Assembly: GCA_944323825.1 (NCBI GenBank)
Contig: CALUTY010000018.1
Location: 1-59,304 of the forward strand
Reading direction: 5' to 3'
DNA from: an uncultured Bacteroidales bacterium
GTDB taxonomy: Bacteria; Bacteroidota; Bacteroidia; Bacteroidales; UBA932
Length of the DNA: 59,304 nucleotides
A program made the position numbers and the translations under genes. Of this stretch, positions 35,059 through 43,321 are shown piece by piece (positions within the stretch are counted from its first letter, which is position 1; each line of letters starts with the position of its first letter). The notes below the pieces were generated by a model. It ran no database searches, was not told the origin of the DNA, and saw only the letters and a program-made list of their open reading frames with translations.

Positions 35059-37512
35059 TTATGACGGGTCCACATCGATGACTATGTGGGCTTCGTATTT
35101 TTCCTTCTGCATGAATTCGGATAGCATTTTCATCAGGTGCCTTTTGACGGCTGCAAGATGCCTGTCCTTCCGCAGACCCAGCCTTATGATGCGGATGTGG
35201 TTGTCTGCGACCTTGTCGACCGCAGGGATGTACGGCCCTGTGACCGTGTATGGGGGAGTGCCGCTTTCGAGAAGGCCGGCGAGCTTGGTTCCCATTCTTG
35301 CGGCCCTCATCTCATCGGTGTCCCTGATGACTATGTTGACGAGCCTTGTGTATGGAGGGAAGCCGAATTCTTTCCTTTCGTTCAGAAGGGAGCCTTCCGA
35401 CCCGGTCATCCTGCCACGGATTATGCTGTACACGGGGTGGTCCGGCATGGAGGTCTGCACCACGAAAAGTCCTTTGGCTCCCCGTCTGCCGCATCTTCCC
35501 ATGAACTGTTCCAGCAGCTGGGCTGCCTTTTCGTCCGCGCGGAAGTCCTGCACGCTCATGAGTGTGTCGGCCTGCAGCACTGCCACGAGCGAAAGGTTTG
35601 GGAAGTCAAATCCTTTCGTGACCATTTGCGTGCCTATCAGGATGTCGATTTCTCCCCTTGCGAATGCCTTGATGGTTTCCTTGCCGTAAGATGCGCTCCG
35701 TGCCGTGTCGCTGTCCAGCCTTGCTATGCGTGCTCCGGGGAAGAGGGCAGCCGCCTCTTCCTCCACTTTCTGCGTCCCTGCCCCCATGCCGCGAAGTTCG
35801 CCTCCGCATTCCGGGCACTTTTCAGAAAACGGCCTGCTGTAGCCGCACAGGTGGCATACAAGCCTGCCTCCTGCAGCTGCACCGTCAGGCATCATTGCTG
35901 CATTTTCCGCCGTGCCGGAAGCTTCCTGTCCGCTGCGGCGGCTCTTGTGCCAGCTCAGGCTTGCGTTGCAGTGCGGGCATTTCGGGATGTGGCCGCAGCT
36001 CGTGCATTGCATTGCCGGGGAGAAGGACCTCCTGGCCCTGAACAGCATCACCTGCCCGCCTTTCGAAAGTGTTTCATTTATATGCTCTATCAGCTTTATC
36101 GAAAAGGAGCCTTTCATTCCCCTTTTCTTCCTTTCGGCGATGGTGTCTATTATCTCTATGTCAGCATCTTCCGATGCATGGTACCGCACATCGAGGGTTA
36201 CAAGGGCATATTTCCCGGTGTCACAGTTGTGCATGGATTCAAGGGACGGGGTGGCTGAGCCGAGCAGGATGCTGCATCCGTGTATTCCGGCGAGCATCAC
36301 CGCGGTGTCCCTGCCGTTGTATCTCGGGGCGGGGGAGTCCTGCTTGTAGGAGGAGTCATGTTCCTCGTCCACAATTATCAGCCCGAGGTCATGGTGCGGG
36401 AGAAAGAGTGCCGACCTTGTCCCGAGCAATACGGTTCCCTGTCCCTGACGGACAGCAGAAGCTGTTTCCCGTCTCTGTGCAATGCTTTCTCCGGAATGGA
36501 ATGTCATTAGCCTTGTTCCGAAAATCTTTTCGAGCCTGTATTCCAGCTGACGGCTCAGGGCTATTTCCGGCACGAGGTAGAGCACATTCTTTCCTGCGTT
36601 GAGGCAGTCAGTGGCCAATTTGATGTATATTTCTGTCTTTCCGGCTCCGGTCACGCCTTTCAGCAGGACCGGCTGCCTTTTCCTGAAGGCTTCCTTTATG
36701 CTGATGTATGCGGCATTCTGTGCATCGGACAGCACTATTCCGTCTGAAATGAGGCCCTTAGAGCCCACGCCGTCAGCAGAGGATTCCCTGTTTACCATTT
36801 GTATGCCGGAGGTTGCCGCTGGCCCGATGCCGTTGTCTGTGGATTTCCTGTCGTTCTTTGTAAGTGTCTCTCCTGCAGAGGCATTTCCAGTCAGCATTTT
36901 CAGGCTTTCCGCAATTTCTGCGGCTGCCTTTTCCAGTTCATGAATTTCTGCCGTCAGCCTGTCCCGGACACTGTCCTTTTGGGCCCTGGAAAGTTTTTCC
37001 TTTGCCTTTGAGAGTCTTTCTTCCGTCTTTTCAAGCCTTTCCCTCTTCTTCTGTATTTTCTCTTCTTCTCTGGCTTTCTCCCTTTCCCTTTTTTCTTCCT
37101 CTCTTTTCCTCTTGGCTTCTTCCTGCTCCGTCTTTTTCTGCGCCCTCGCCTCCATCCTTGCCTGCACTTCCTCACCCTGTATTTTCTGTGCCGGATATGC
37201 TGCCTTGTAGACTTCCCCGATGCTGCACATATAATAGTCGGCTACTGTTCTCCACAGGGCGATTTCCTGCTCAGATATGCGGACCAGCCCTTGTTCGATG
37301 CCGACTATATCCTTTATCCTGTCTTCAGCTATTTCAGGCTCGATATCAGTCCCGCTCACTATGCCGATATATTCCCTGCCTTTCCCGTTTCCGGCGAATG
37401 CGACCCGCACCCTGTCCCCGACGGACGGCATCTCATCCTCCCTGCACCTGTAGCAAGGCTCCCACCCGAGCTTGAGCGGAAGAATGACGGATATGTATCT
37501 TTTTCCTGGCAT
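35059..37512 (-). CDS. priA: Primosomal protein N' (PriA helicase) with a charged coiled-coil insert
   Basis: This 817-residue PriA restarts stalled replication forks. The N-terminal 3'-DNA-end-binding domain covers residues 1-110. The helicase core starts near 258 with Walker A GVTGAGKTE (286-294) and the DEEH box (VDEEHDSSYKQ). The zinc-binding cysteines are all present (CTSCGHIPKCPHC, CHLCGYSRPF, CPECGG). Between the DNA-binding and helicase parts, residues 112-257 form an insert, first an almost pure Lys/Glu/Arg coiled coil, then a Ser/Gly linker; this is absent in E. coli PriA. The start codon lies just downstream of the tRNA-Gln terminator. Confidence 0.95.
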   Translation of the reverse strand: MPGKRYISVILPLKLGWEPCYRCREDEMPSVGDRVRVAFAGNGKGREYIGIVSGTDIEPEIAEDRIKDIVGIEQGLVRISEQEIALWRTVADYYMCSIGEVYKAAYPAQKIQGEEVQARMEARAQKKTEQEEAKRKREEEKREREKAREEEKIQKKRERLEKTEERLSKAKEKLSRAQKDSVRDRLTAEIHELEKAAAEIAESLKMLTGNASAGETLTKNDRKSTDNGIGPAATSGIQMVNRESSADGVGSKGLISDGIVLSDAQNAAYISIKEAFRKRQPVLLKGVTGAGKTEIYIKLATDCLNAGKNVLYLVPEIALSRQLEYRLEKIFGTRLMTFHSGESIAQRRETASAVRQGQGTVLLGTRSALFLPHHDLGLIIVDEEHDSSYKQDSPAPRYNGRDTAVMLAGIHGCSILLGSATPSLESMHNCDTGKYALVTLDVRYHASEDADIEIIDTIAERKKRGMKGSFSIKLIEHINETLSKGGQVMLFRARRSFSPAMQCTSCGHIPKCPHCNASLSWHKSRRSGQEASGTAENAAMMPDGAAAGGRLVCHLCGYSRPFSEKCPECGGELRGMGAGTQKVEEEAAALFPGARIARLDSDTARSASYGKETIKAFARGEIDILIGTQMVTKGFDFPNLSLVAVLQADTLMSVQDFRADEKAAQLLEQFMGRCGRRGAKGLFVVQTSMPDHPVYSIIRGRMTGSEGSLLNERKEFGFPPYTRLVNIVIRDTDEMRAARMGTKLAGLLESGTPPYTVTGPYIPAVDKVADNHIRIIRLGLRKDRHLAAVKRHLMKMLSEFMQKEKYEAHIVIDVDPS

Positions 37513-37530
37513 AGATTGCGAAGATAGTAA

Positions 37531-37572
37531 TAAAAAATCGTCTGAATCAATTTTGTTTATGATTCAGACGAT
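37531..37572 (-). terminator. Strong terminator of the tRNA-Gln unit
   Basis: A perfect 13-bp stem (ATCGTCTGAATCA 37537-37549 with 37560-37572), 10-base loop, then TTTTTTATTA on the minus strand, directly after the tRNA. Confidence 0.9.
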
Positions 37573-37577
37573 CAGTG

Positions 37578-37648
37578 TTGAGATACCAAGATTCGAACTT
37601 GGACAGACAGAACCAAAATCTGTAGTGCTACCATTACACCATATCTCA
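37578..37648 (-). tRNA. tRNA-Gln (anticodon UUG)
   Basis: This is a 71-nt tRNA. Acceptor TGAGATA pairs with TATCTCA, anticodon stem ACAGA/TCTGT holds loop TTTTGGT (anticodon TTG at loop positions 3-5), and the T arm is CCAAG-TTCGAAT-CTTGG. CCA is not encoded. It forms a single-gene unit with a perfect promoter and terminator. Confidence 0.97.
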
Positions 37649-37658
37649 ATTCCGGCTG

Positions 37659-37689
37659 CAAAGTTAAGATTATTTTGGCTTTCTTCAAA
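37659..37689 (-). promoter_or_regulatory. Consensus promoter of tRNA-Gln
   Basis: Minus-strand TTTG (37686-37689), exactly 19 bases, TAACTTTG (37659-37666); predicted start near 37652, four bases before the mature 5' end. Confidence 0.85.
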
Positions 37690-37790
37690 AATAAAAATAT
37701 GTCGGCCGGCATAAATGCCCTCAAACCATCATTCCGGAAGGGTCCAAAATGTATGCTGGGGATACCTGTCGGGGTCCGGCCAGGTTCTTG

Positions 37791-38228
37791 TCAGAAAAGA
37801 CCGTAGACGAGGTTCCAGATGAGGAAGCGGGCGAATTTGCCGATGAGCATGAGGACGATGGTCCAAAAGGGTCGGGTCTTGTAGAAGCCGAGGGCAATGG
37901 CTATCACATCCCCCACAACCGGTACCCAGCACAGGAGGGCAACCCACACTCCGTATCTGTCTATCCTTGCCTTCTGTTTCCGGAGGGTTTCGGGCTTGAC
38001 CTTGAACCATTTCTCAATCCATTCCCATTTCCCGATCCAGCCTATCCAGTATGTGAAGACGCTTCCGAGCCAGTTGCCGAGGGTTCCCACAATCAGGCAT
38101 CCGGCAGGGTTGCCGGTGGCGGCAAGCACGGCAAGGTACAGGGCATCGGAACTGAACGGGAAGATGGTCGCCGCCAGGAAGGTGCCGATGAAAAGCCCGA
38201 GAAGGCCGAATTCTTCAAGTCCGAACAT
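37791..38228 (-). CDS. YqaA-like small DedA/VTT-type membrane protein
   Basis: The protein has 145 residues from the ATG at 38228 (MFGLEEFGLLGLFIGTFLAA); the frame is open further upstream but that part overlaps tadA and is not protein-like. It has three or four membrane segments and the VTT-family features FIGTFLAATIFPFSSDALYL, GTLGNWLGSVFTYWIG and the loop GVWVALLCWVPVVGDVIAIA. DedA-related proteins help recycle lipid carriers or keep membrane homeostasis; for the YqaA branch the role is not established. It follows tadA by 14 bp. No clear terminator was found in the 100 bp after it. Confidence 0.88.
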   Translation of the reverse strand: MFGLEEFGLLGLFIGTFLAATIFPFSSDALYLAVLAATGNPAGCLIVGTLGNWLGSVFTYWIGWIGKWEWIEKWFKVKPETLRKQKARIDRYGVWVALLCWVPVVGDVIAIALGFYKTRPFWTIVLMLIGKFARFLIWNLVYGLF

Positions 38229-38242
38229 AAAAATTTCCGATG

Positions 38243-38680
38243 CTATTTTCTCTTTCCGCGGAAGAAGTCTGTCACGATTGCCCCGCATTCCTCCGCAAGT
38301 ACGCCGGCTATGACTTCCGTCTTTGGATGCAGCAGGGAAGGGGAGAAGAGGGAGAAGCCCCGTTTGGGGTCTATGGCTCCGTAGACGACTTTCCCGATTT
38401 GCGCCCAGGCCAGGGCACCCGCGCACATCGGACATGGCTCCACTGTGACATAGAGGGTGCATTCGTTGAGGTATTTGCCACCCATGGCTTCCGTGGCGGC
38501 GGTGACGGCTATCATTTCGGCATGGGCTGTCGGGTCGTTCAGCCTTTCGGTCATGTTGTGCCCCTTGGCTATTATTCTTCCCCGGCACACTATGACGGCA
38601 CCCACAGGCACTTCATCTTCTTCGGCTGCGGCCTGCGCCTCACGCAGCGCCTCTCTCATGTATTTCTCATTTTCTTCCAT
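38243..38680 (-). CDS. tadA: Nucleoside deaminase, TadA-type
   Basis: The protein has 145 residues from the ATG at 38680 (MEENEKYMREALREAQAAAE); a slightly upstream ATG at 38695 is less likely. It is a zinc deaminase with the HAE motif (DPTAHAEM) and PCPMCAGAL, matching TadA, which converts A34 to inosine in tRNA-Arg(ACG). Related guanine deaminases share these motifs but the EDEVPVGAVIV start and FFRGKRK end favour TadA. It starts shortly after the rpmH terminator and is followed by the YqaA-like gene, so a two-gene unit. Confidence 0.9.
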   Translation of the reverse strand: MEENEKYMREALREAQAAAEEDEVPVGAVIVCRGRIIAKGHNMTERLNDPTAHAEMIAVTAATEAMGGKYLNECTLYVTVEPCPMCAGALAWAQIGKVVYGAIDPKRGFSLFSPSLLHPKTEVIAGVLAEECGAIVTDFFRGKRK

Positions 38681-38736
38681 TGCAGATCCGATCAAGAAAG
38701 TTTCTGGGAATCATAATGACATTCCAGGCTTGCAGA

Positions 38737-38774
38737 CAAAAAAACAGGGACTGCACCATCATGGACAGTCCCTG
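38737..38774 (-). terminator. Terminator of rpmH
   Basis: CAGGGACTG (38745-38753) pairs with CAGTCCCTG (38766-38774), followed on the minus strand by TTTTTTTT. Confidence 0.9.
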
Positions 38775-38837
38775 AGATATCTTTCTTCCCGCAAGACAAT
38801 GGAGAACATGCCACGGGCTGACAATGAATGAATCTGA

Positions 38838-38990
38838 TCAATATCTGTCTTCAGAAGATACGGTCAGTTTCTTGCGTCCATGACGGCGGCGTGAAGCCAA
38901 TACGCGACGGCCGTTCGGTGTGGACATTCTCTCACGGAATCCGTGTTTGTTGCGACGCTTGCGCTGTGATGGTTGGAATGTTCTTTTCAT
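38838..38990 (-). CDS. rpmH: 50S ribosomal protein L34
   Basis: The protein has 50 residues: [20 protein letters not shown] at the N-terminus, then [20 protein letters not shown], the full L34 signature, plus a short acidic end (VSSEDRY). It is a basic structural protein of the large ribosomal subunit. It has a perfect promoter and a strong terminator, so it is transcribed alone. In many bacteria rpmH sits beside rnpA and dnaA; here its neighbours are rsmG and tadA. Confidence 0.97.
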   Translation of the reverse strand: MKRTFQPSQRKRRNKHGFRERMSTPNGRRVLASRRRHGRKKLTVSSEDRY

Positions 38991-39042
38991 TATCTTATGC
39001 TTTTATATTCAAGATTTGTGTGCCCTGTAAAGTTTGGGAGTG

Positions 39043-39073
39043 CAAAGGTAGTGTTTTTCAGATTAATTGCAAA
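39043..39073 (-). promoter_or_regulatory. Consensus promoter of rpmH
   Basis: Minus-strand TTTG (39070-39073), exactly 19 bases, TACCTTTG (39043-39050); predicted start near 39036, leader about 46 bases. The -33 element directly abuts the rsmG stop codon at 39074. Confidence 0.85.
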
Positions 39074-39871
39074 TTATTTTCGCTGATTTTTCATCTCTTC
39101 AATGAAAATGACGAGTTTGCCCTCAAAGTACGGGTCTGCAAACTTCCCGTCTATCTTCCATACATGCACCGAGCCTTTCGGGAGCCTGAACCGGCCCATT
39201 GTTTCTGCAATTTCCTCCACCACATCTCCGCCTTTCAGATAGAATATCCCTTTGCCGTATTTTCCCCTCACCCATGGCATGAACTTGTCAAGGGATGTCA
39301 CTGCACGGGACACTATATAGTCGTATTTCCCGGTGAGGGATTCGGCCCTGGCATTTACCGTAGTCACGTTTTCAAGTCCGCAGGCCCTGGCAACGGCTTC
39401 TGCCACAAGTATCTTCTTGCCGACCGAGTCGCAGAGAGTGAAGTGTGCCGAAGGAAACATTATGGCAAGCGGGATTCCCGGAAAGCCTCCGCCCGTGCCG
39501 AGGTCAAGGAATGTGCGGCGGAAATCTCCGGCGCTCCCGTCCGGGTTCGCGATTTCAGCAGGAGGCGTCTTCCCGGCATCTGATGTTTCCGGTGCGCCCT
39601 TTGGAGACTCCATGGTGCCCGTGTTTTTTCCCGGTGCGACAGATATCATGGCATAGAGTTCAGGCAGGTTGAGCCTGATGTATTCCGCTATGGCAAGTGA
39701 ATGGAGGACATGGTGCAGGTAGAGGCTGTCGATGTCCTTGCGGGAAATCACATTTATCTTTGAGTTCCAGTCCTCATACAAGGGTCCGAGGGCTCTGAAC
39801 TGTTCCAGTTTCTTGTCCGTGATGTCGGGAAAGAATCCTCTGACTGTATTTTCAAATTCCTTAAAGTCCAT
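39074..39871 (-). CDS. rsmG: 16S rRNA (guanine527-N7)-methyltransferase RsmG (GidB)
   Basis: This 265-residue methyltransferase modifies 16S G527; its loss gives low-level streptomycin resistance in other bacteria. The N-terminal part (EQFRALGPLYEDWNSKINVI) and SAM motif (FLDLGTGGGFPGIPLAI) are clear, followed by LCDSVGKKILVAEAVARACG and the SRAVTSLDKFMPWV segment. It is longer than the usual 205-240 residues because of a low-complexity insert of about 40 residues (around 80-120, PGKNTGTMESPKGAPETSDA...) just before the SAM motif. It lies after the sigma-factor gene with a REP-like element between them, so it may have its own promoter. Confidence 0.95.
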   Translation of the reverse strand: MDFKEFENTVRGFFPDITDKKLEQFRALGPLYEDWNSKINVISRKDIDSLYLHHVLHSLAIAEYIRLNLPELYAMISVAPGKNTGTMESPKGAPETSDAGKTPPAEIANPDGSAGDFRRTFLDLGTGGGFPGIPLAIMFPSAHFTLCDSVGKKILVAEAVARACGLENVTTVNARAESLTGKYDYIVSRAVTSLDKFMPWVRGKYGKGIFYLKGGDVVEEIAETMGRFRLPKGSVHVWKIDGKFADPYFEGKLVIFIEEMKNQRK

Positions 39872-39894
39872 GAGTCAAATATTTATTATCACAC

Positions 39895-39919
39895 AGATCC
39901 CTCGGCTTCGCTCGGGATG
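39895..39919. repeat. REP-like palindromic intergenic repeat, copy 2
   Basis: AGATCCCTCG...CGGGATG, inverted relative to copy 1 (30624-30650), 23 of 25 matches. It lies between the sigma-factor stop and rsmG start. Confidence 0.65.
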
Positions 39920-39923
39920 TCTC

Positions 39924-40523
39924 CTATTGCAGTTCGTCTGACACATCCATCATTTTCAGAAGCTGGGCCTTGGCCCTCCTTATCTTTGTCTTTACGGTAT
40001 TTATCGGAAGGTCCAGTTCATCAGCGATTTCCTTGTAGCCGAAATGGTCTATCAGGTTCATCTTTGCCACAACCTTGTAGTCGTCCTTGAGCTTTTCGAT
40101 GTTTGCCAGCCATTTGTCGTATTCCTGCTGGTTGATTATGTCTTCCTCAGGATTGTGCATGGCTGCAGGAATGTCATTCAGCTCGGACATGGTCTCATTG
40201 ATGGATGTGGTGGGGAGGTTGCTCTTTTCCCTGTCCTTCCTGCTTATGTGGTCGAATGCCGTGTTCCTGGCTATCCTGTACAGCCATGTGGAGAACCTGT
40301 ATTCGGGATTGTAGCTGCCTATCTGGCTGAAAGCCTTCTGGAAGCTTTCAAGGGCCACATCCTCCTTGTCTTCCGCCTGGGTGATGTATTTGGATATGTG
40401 GCTTTTCACTCCTGCATTGTACCTGGTGTACAGCACGATGAAAGCCGCCTGGTTCTGTTCGAGGGCAAGCTCCACAAGTTCCTTGTCAGACATATCAGTG
40501 AGCTTCAAGCCAGTTTTTTCCAT
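39924..40523 (-). CDS. ECF-type RNA polymerase sigma factor
   Basis: The protein has 199 residues. Sigma region 2 (AFIVLYTRYNAGVKSHISKY, FSTWLYRIARNTAFDHISRK) and region 4 (NLIDHFGYKEIADELDLPIN, TVKTKIRRAKAQLLKMM) are both clear, separated by an acidic linker. The start at 40523 lies inside the last codons of polA (29-bp overlap); an ATG at 40493, one base after the polA stop, is equally possible. No anti-sigma gene follows, so it resembles the Bacteroidota SigW-like ECF factors without a cognate anti-sigma neighbour. Placement right behind polA suggests constitutive co-transcription. Confidence 0.92.
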   Translation of the reverse strand: MEKTGLKLTDMSDKELVELALEQNQAAFIVLYTRYNAGVKSHISKYITQAEDKEDVALESFQKAFSQIGSYNPEYRFSTWLYRIARNTAFDHISRKDREKSNLPTTSINETMSELNDIPAAMHNPEEDIINQQEYDKWLANIEKLKDDYKVVAKMNLIDHFGYKEIADELDLPINTVKTKIRRAKAQLLKMMDVSDELQ

Positions 40524-43158
40524 AATTGCATTCGACTGTCAAAGGTATTGATAATCTGATCACATTCTCCATCTCGTCCACTGCGATTCTCTTGAGTTCT
40601 TCTGCTTCTCCGGCTTCGGCGTCGAAGACGAGTTCGTCATGTACCTGCAGCACCATCCGGCTCTTCAGCCCGGCTTCGGTGATCCTCCGGCTGACTCCGG
40701 TCATGGCAAGCTTGATGATATCAGCAGAGGTACCCTGGATAGGTGCGTTGATGGCATTCCTTTCGGCGAGGGAGCGGACAGTGGCGTTCCTTGAATTGAT
40801 GTCAGGGAGGTATCTCCTTCTGCCGAAGAGGGTTTCCACATATCCCTTTTCCCGAGTGGCGGCAATGACATCGTTGATGTATGCCGATATCGCCGGGAAA
40901 TTCGTGAAATAGTCTTCTATGATCTTCTTGGCCTCGGCCCTCGGAATCTTCAGTCGCTGCGAGAGCCCGAAGGCGGATATGCCGTACATTATCCCGAAGT
41001 TGGCCGTCTTGGCTATGCGCCTCTGGTCCGGGGTCACCTCTTCCGGGGCAATCCCGAATATCTTCGAGGCTGTGATGGAATGCACATCCTTCCCCTCACG
41101 GAAAGCCTCTATCAGATGTGTGTCCTGGCTCAGGTGGGCCATTATGCGCAGTTCGATCTGGGAATAGTCGGCGGACACGATGACCCCGTCCGGGAAACTC
41201 GACACGAACGCTTTCCTTATCTCCTTGCCTCTTTCTGTGCGGATGGGGATGTTCTGCAAATTGGGCTTCGATGAACTCAGCCTTCCCGTGGCGGTCAGGG
41301 CCTGGTTGAAGGTGGTGTGTATCTTTCCGGTGACCGGGGAACAGAAGTTCGGAAACGGTGCTATATAGGTGGAAAGCAGCTTCTTGACAGCCCTGTATTC
41401 GAGAATCTCGTTTATGATGGGATGTTTCGAGGCAAGTGCATTCAGGGTCTCTTCGTCTGTCGAATAGCTGTACCTGACCCCTGTCTTGGCCTTTGCCTTG
41501 GGGTCGAGGGCGAGCTTTTCAAACAGAAGGACGCCTATCTGCTTGGGTGAGGATATGTTGAGATCCGGCTCTCCGGCCATGTCCCTGATCTTCTTCTCCC
41601 TTTCTTCCAGCTCTTTTTCAAGGCTTGCGGTGTAGTCCGAGAGCTGCCCGAAATCCACTTTTACCCCGGTCCTCTCCATTGATGCCAGCACTCTCAGCAG
41701 CGGCTCTTCCATGCTGTCATAAAGCCTTGCTGCAGAAAGTCTTTCCATCTCTTCCCATATCTTGTCGGCGAGCATGGCCGTGACCACTGCCTCCACTGCC
41801 CTGGATGCAGGTTCTCCTTCTTCCTCCTCCTGGTCGAACAGTGACCTTTCCTCCGCCTGCTTTCCAAGCAGCGCCTCGTCGTTCATGTCTATGCCCAGAT
41901 AGCTTTTGGCGAGGATGTCGATCCTGTGGCTTTTTTCCGGATTGATGAGATAGTGCATCAGTTCTATGTCCATCAGCTTGCCCTGCATCGTCACTCCGTT
42001 GTATTGCAGGACATTGCACTGCCGTTTGAGGTCATATCCTGCCTTTGTCACATCCGGGTCTGATATGAGGGCGGCAAAGTCTTTTACGGACCCTGCCGCA
42101 GCAAGGTTTTCCGTGCCCGTCACCACTCCTACCGTGATTTTCCGTATCTCCGAAAATATCGTATCTCCGGAAATGTCCGGCACGATGGAGCATTTCCCGG
42201 CTGCGGACGCCGCCTTCATCACTTCTTCCGCCCCGGCCTCACGCACCTGGATGGACTTTTTTTCCGCTCCGGCATCTTTTGTCCGGGCTATGTGGCTGAT
42301 ATATTTTCCGAGCGACTGGAATTCGTATTTTTCGAAGAGGTCTGCGATGGCCGGGTCATAATCCATGCCCAGCTCCATCGACTCTTCCGTCACATTGAGC
42401 GGGATGTCCGTCTTTATGGTCACAAGCTCATGGCTCAGCCCGATATGGTCCTTTGCGGCAATGAATGCTTCCCGCTGCCTCGGAGGCAGTTCGTCGAGGT
42501 GAGAGTATATGTTTTCGACTGTGCCGAACCTGGTTATCAGCTTTCCTGCCCCGACTTCGCCCACACCCTTGACTCCCGGCACGTTGTCCGAGGTGTCGCC
42601 GCAGATGGTGAGCATTTCAATCACCTGTCCGGGGTTTTCTATGCCGTATTTTTCGCAGACTGCCTTCTTGTCTATGATTTCGCTTTCGGAGCCGGACTTT
42701 CCCGGCTTGTACTGGAGTATATGGTCGGAGATGAGCTGGCCGTAGTCCTTGTCCGGCGTCACCATATATACTGTGTAGCCTTTCTTTTCCGCATGTCTGG
42801 CCATTGAGCCTATCACATCGTCGGCTTCATAGCCCTTTACCATCAGGACCGGGATTTTCAGGGCCCTGCAGAGCTCCGTGAGGGGCTCGAGGGCGTCAAT
42901 CACAAGCTGCGGGGTGGCCTCCCTCGTACCCTTGTATTCGGGATACAACTCATGTCTGAATGTCTTTCCGGGAGGGTCGAATGCCACTGCGAGATGCGTA
43001 GGCTTTTCCTTTTCTATGAGTTCGAGCAGGTATTTCGTGAAGCCGAAGAGGATGGACATGTCCGCCCCTTTTGAATTGATCATCGGATGCCTCAGGAAGG
43101 CATAATACATCTTGAAAATGAGCGCGTGCCCATCAATGAGAAAAAGTCTGCTGTCCAT
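40495..43158 (-). CDS. polA: DNA polymerase I
   Basis: This 887-residue family A polymerase is for Okazaki-fragment processing and repair. The 5'-3' exonuclease/flap domain is intact (about 1-290; FLIDGHALIFKMYYAFLRHP, VMVTPDKDYGQLI-type acidic residues, GDTSDNVPGVKGVGEVGAGK). The polymerase domain is intact (VSADYSQIELRIMAHLSQDT, RRIAKTANFGIMYGISAFGL, QVHDELVFDA). The middle domain, which should hold the proofreading exonuclease, lacks the DxE motif I (sequence reads CSIVPDISGDTIFSE) and the motif II aspartate (GYDLKRQCN), so proofreading is probably absent. Promoter box at 43189-43196. Confidence 0.95.
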   Translation of the reverse strand: MDSRLFLIDGHALIFKMYYAFLRHPMINSKGADMSILFGFTKYLLELIEKEKPTHLAVAFDPPGKTFRHELYPEYKGTREATPQLVIDALEPLTELCRALKIPVLMVKGYEADDVIGSMARHAEKKGYTVYMVTPDKDYGQLISDHILQYKPGKSGSESEIIDKKAVCEKYGIENPGQVIEMLTICGDTSDNVPGVKGVGEVGAGKLITRFGTVENIYSHLDELPPRQREAFIAAKDHIGLSHELVTIKTDIPLNVTEESMELGMDYDPAIADLFEKYEFQSLGKYISHIARTKDAGAEKKSIQVREAGAEEVMKAASAAGKCSIVPDISGDTIFSEIRKITVGVVTGTENLAAAGSVKDFAALISDPDVTKAGYDLKRQCNVLQYNGVTMQGKLMDIELMHYLINPEKSHRIDILAKSYLGIDMNDEALLGKQAEERSLFDQEEEEGEPASRAVEAVVTAMLADKIWEEMERLSAARLYDSMEEPLLRVLASMERTGVKVDFGQLSDYTASLEKELEEREKKIRDMAGEPDLNISSPKQIGVLLFEKLALDPKAKAKTGVRYSYSTDEETLNALASKHPIINEILEYRAVKKLLSTYIAPFPNFCSPVTGKIHTTFNQALTATGRLSSSKPNLQNIPIRTERGKEIRKAFVSSFPDGVIVSADYSQIELRIMAHLSQDTHLIEAFREGKDVHSITASKIFGIAPEEVTPDQRRIAKTANFGIMYGISAFGLSQRLKIPRAEAKKIIEDYFTNFPAISAYINDVIAATREKGYVETLFGRRRYLPDINSRNATVRSLAERNAINAPIQGTSADIIKLAMTGVSRRITEAGLKSRMVLQVHDELVFDAEAGEAEELKRIAVDEMENVIRLSIPLTVECNYGKNWLEAH

Positions 43159-43188
43159 AATGGCGTCCGTTCAAAAGACATTATCTTT

Positions 43189-43196
43189 CAAAGATA
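43189..43196 (-). promoter_or_regulatory. -7 promoter element of polA
   Basis: Minus-strand TATCTTTG matches TAnnTTTG; predicted start near 43182, leader about 24 bases. Confidence 0.55.
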
Positions 43197-43274
43197 GTTT
43201 TTTATTTTGAATTTCAGAAAAAAATGTCAGGGTGACGGAATGAAACTTTCATTCCGGATAATCGTTATATTTTG

Positions 43275-43282
43275 TATCTTTG
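43275..43282 (+). promoter_or_regulatory. -7 promoter element upstream of the OmpR-type regulator gene
   Basis: TATCTTTG matches TAnnTTTG; predicted start near 43289, about 90 bases before the ATG at 43380. The 11-bp-period repeat at 43322-43344 lies in this leader. Confidence 0.5.
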
Positions 43283-43321
43283 AAAATTCAGGTGATTTGG
43301 CCCGGAGGCAATTTTCGCGGA

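Noticed and set aside
35137..36258. 373-codon plus-strand frame
   Set aside because: Antisense to the priA helicase core; Cys/Arg-rich nonsense composition.
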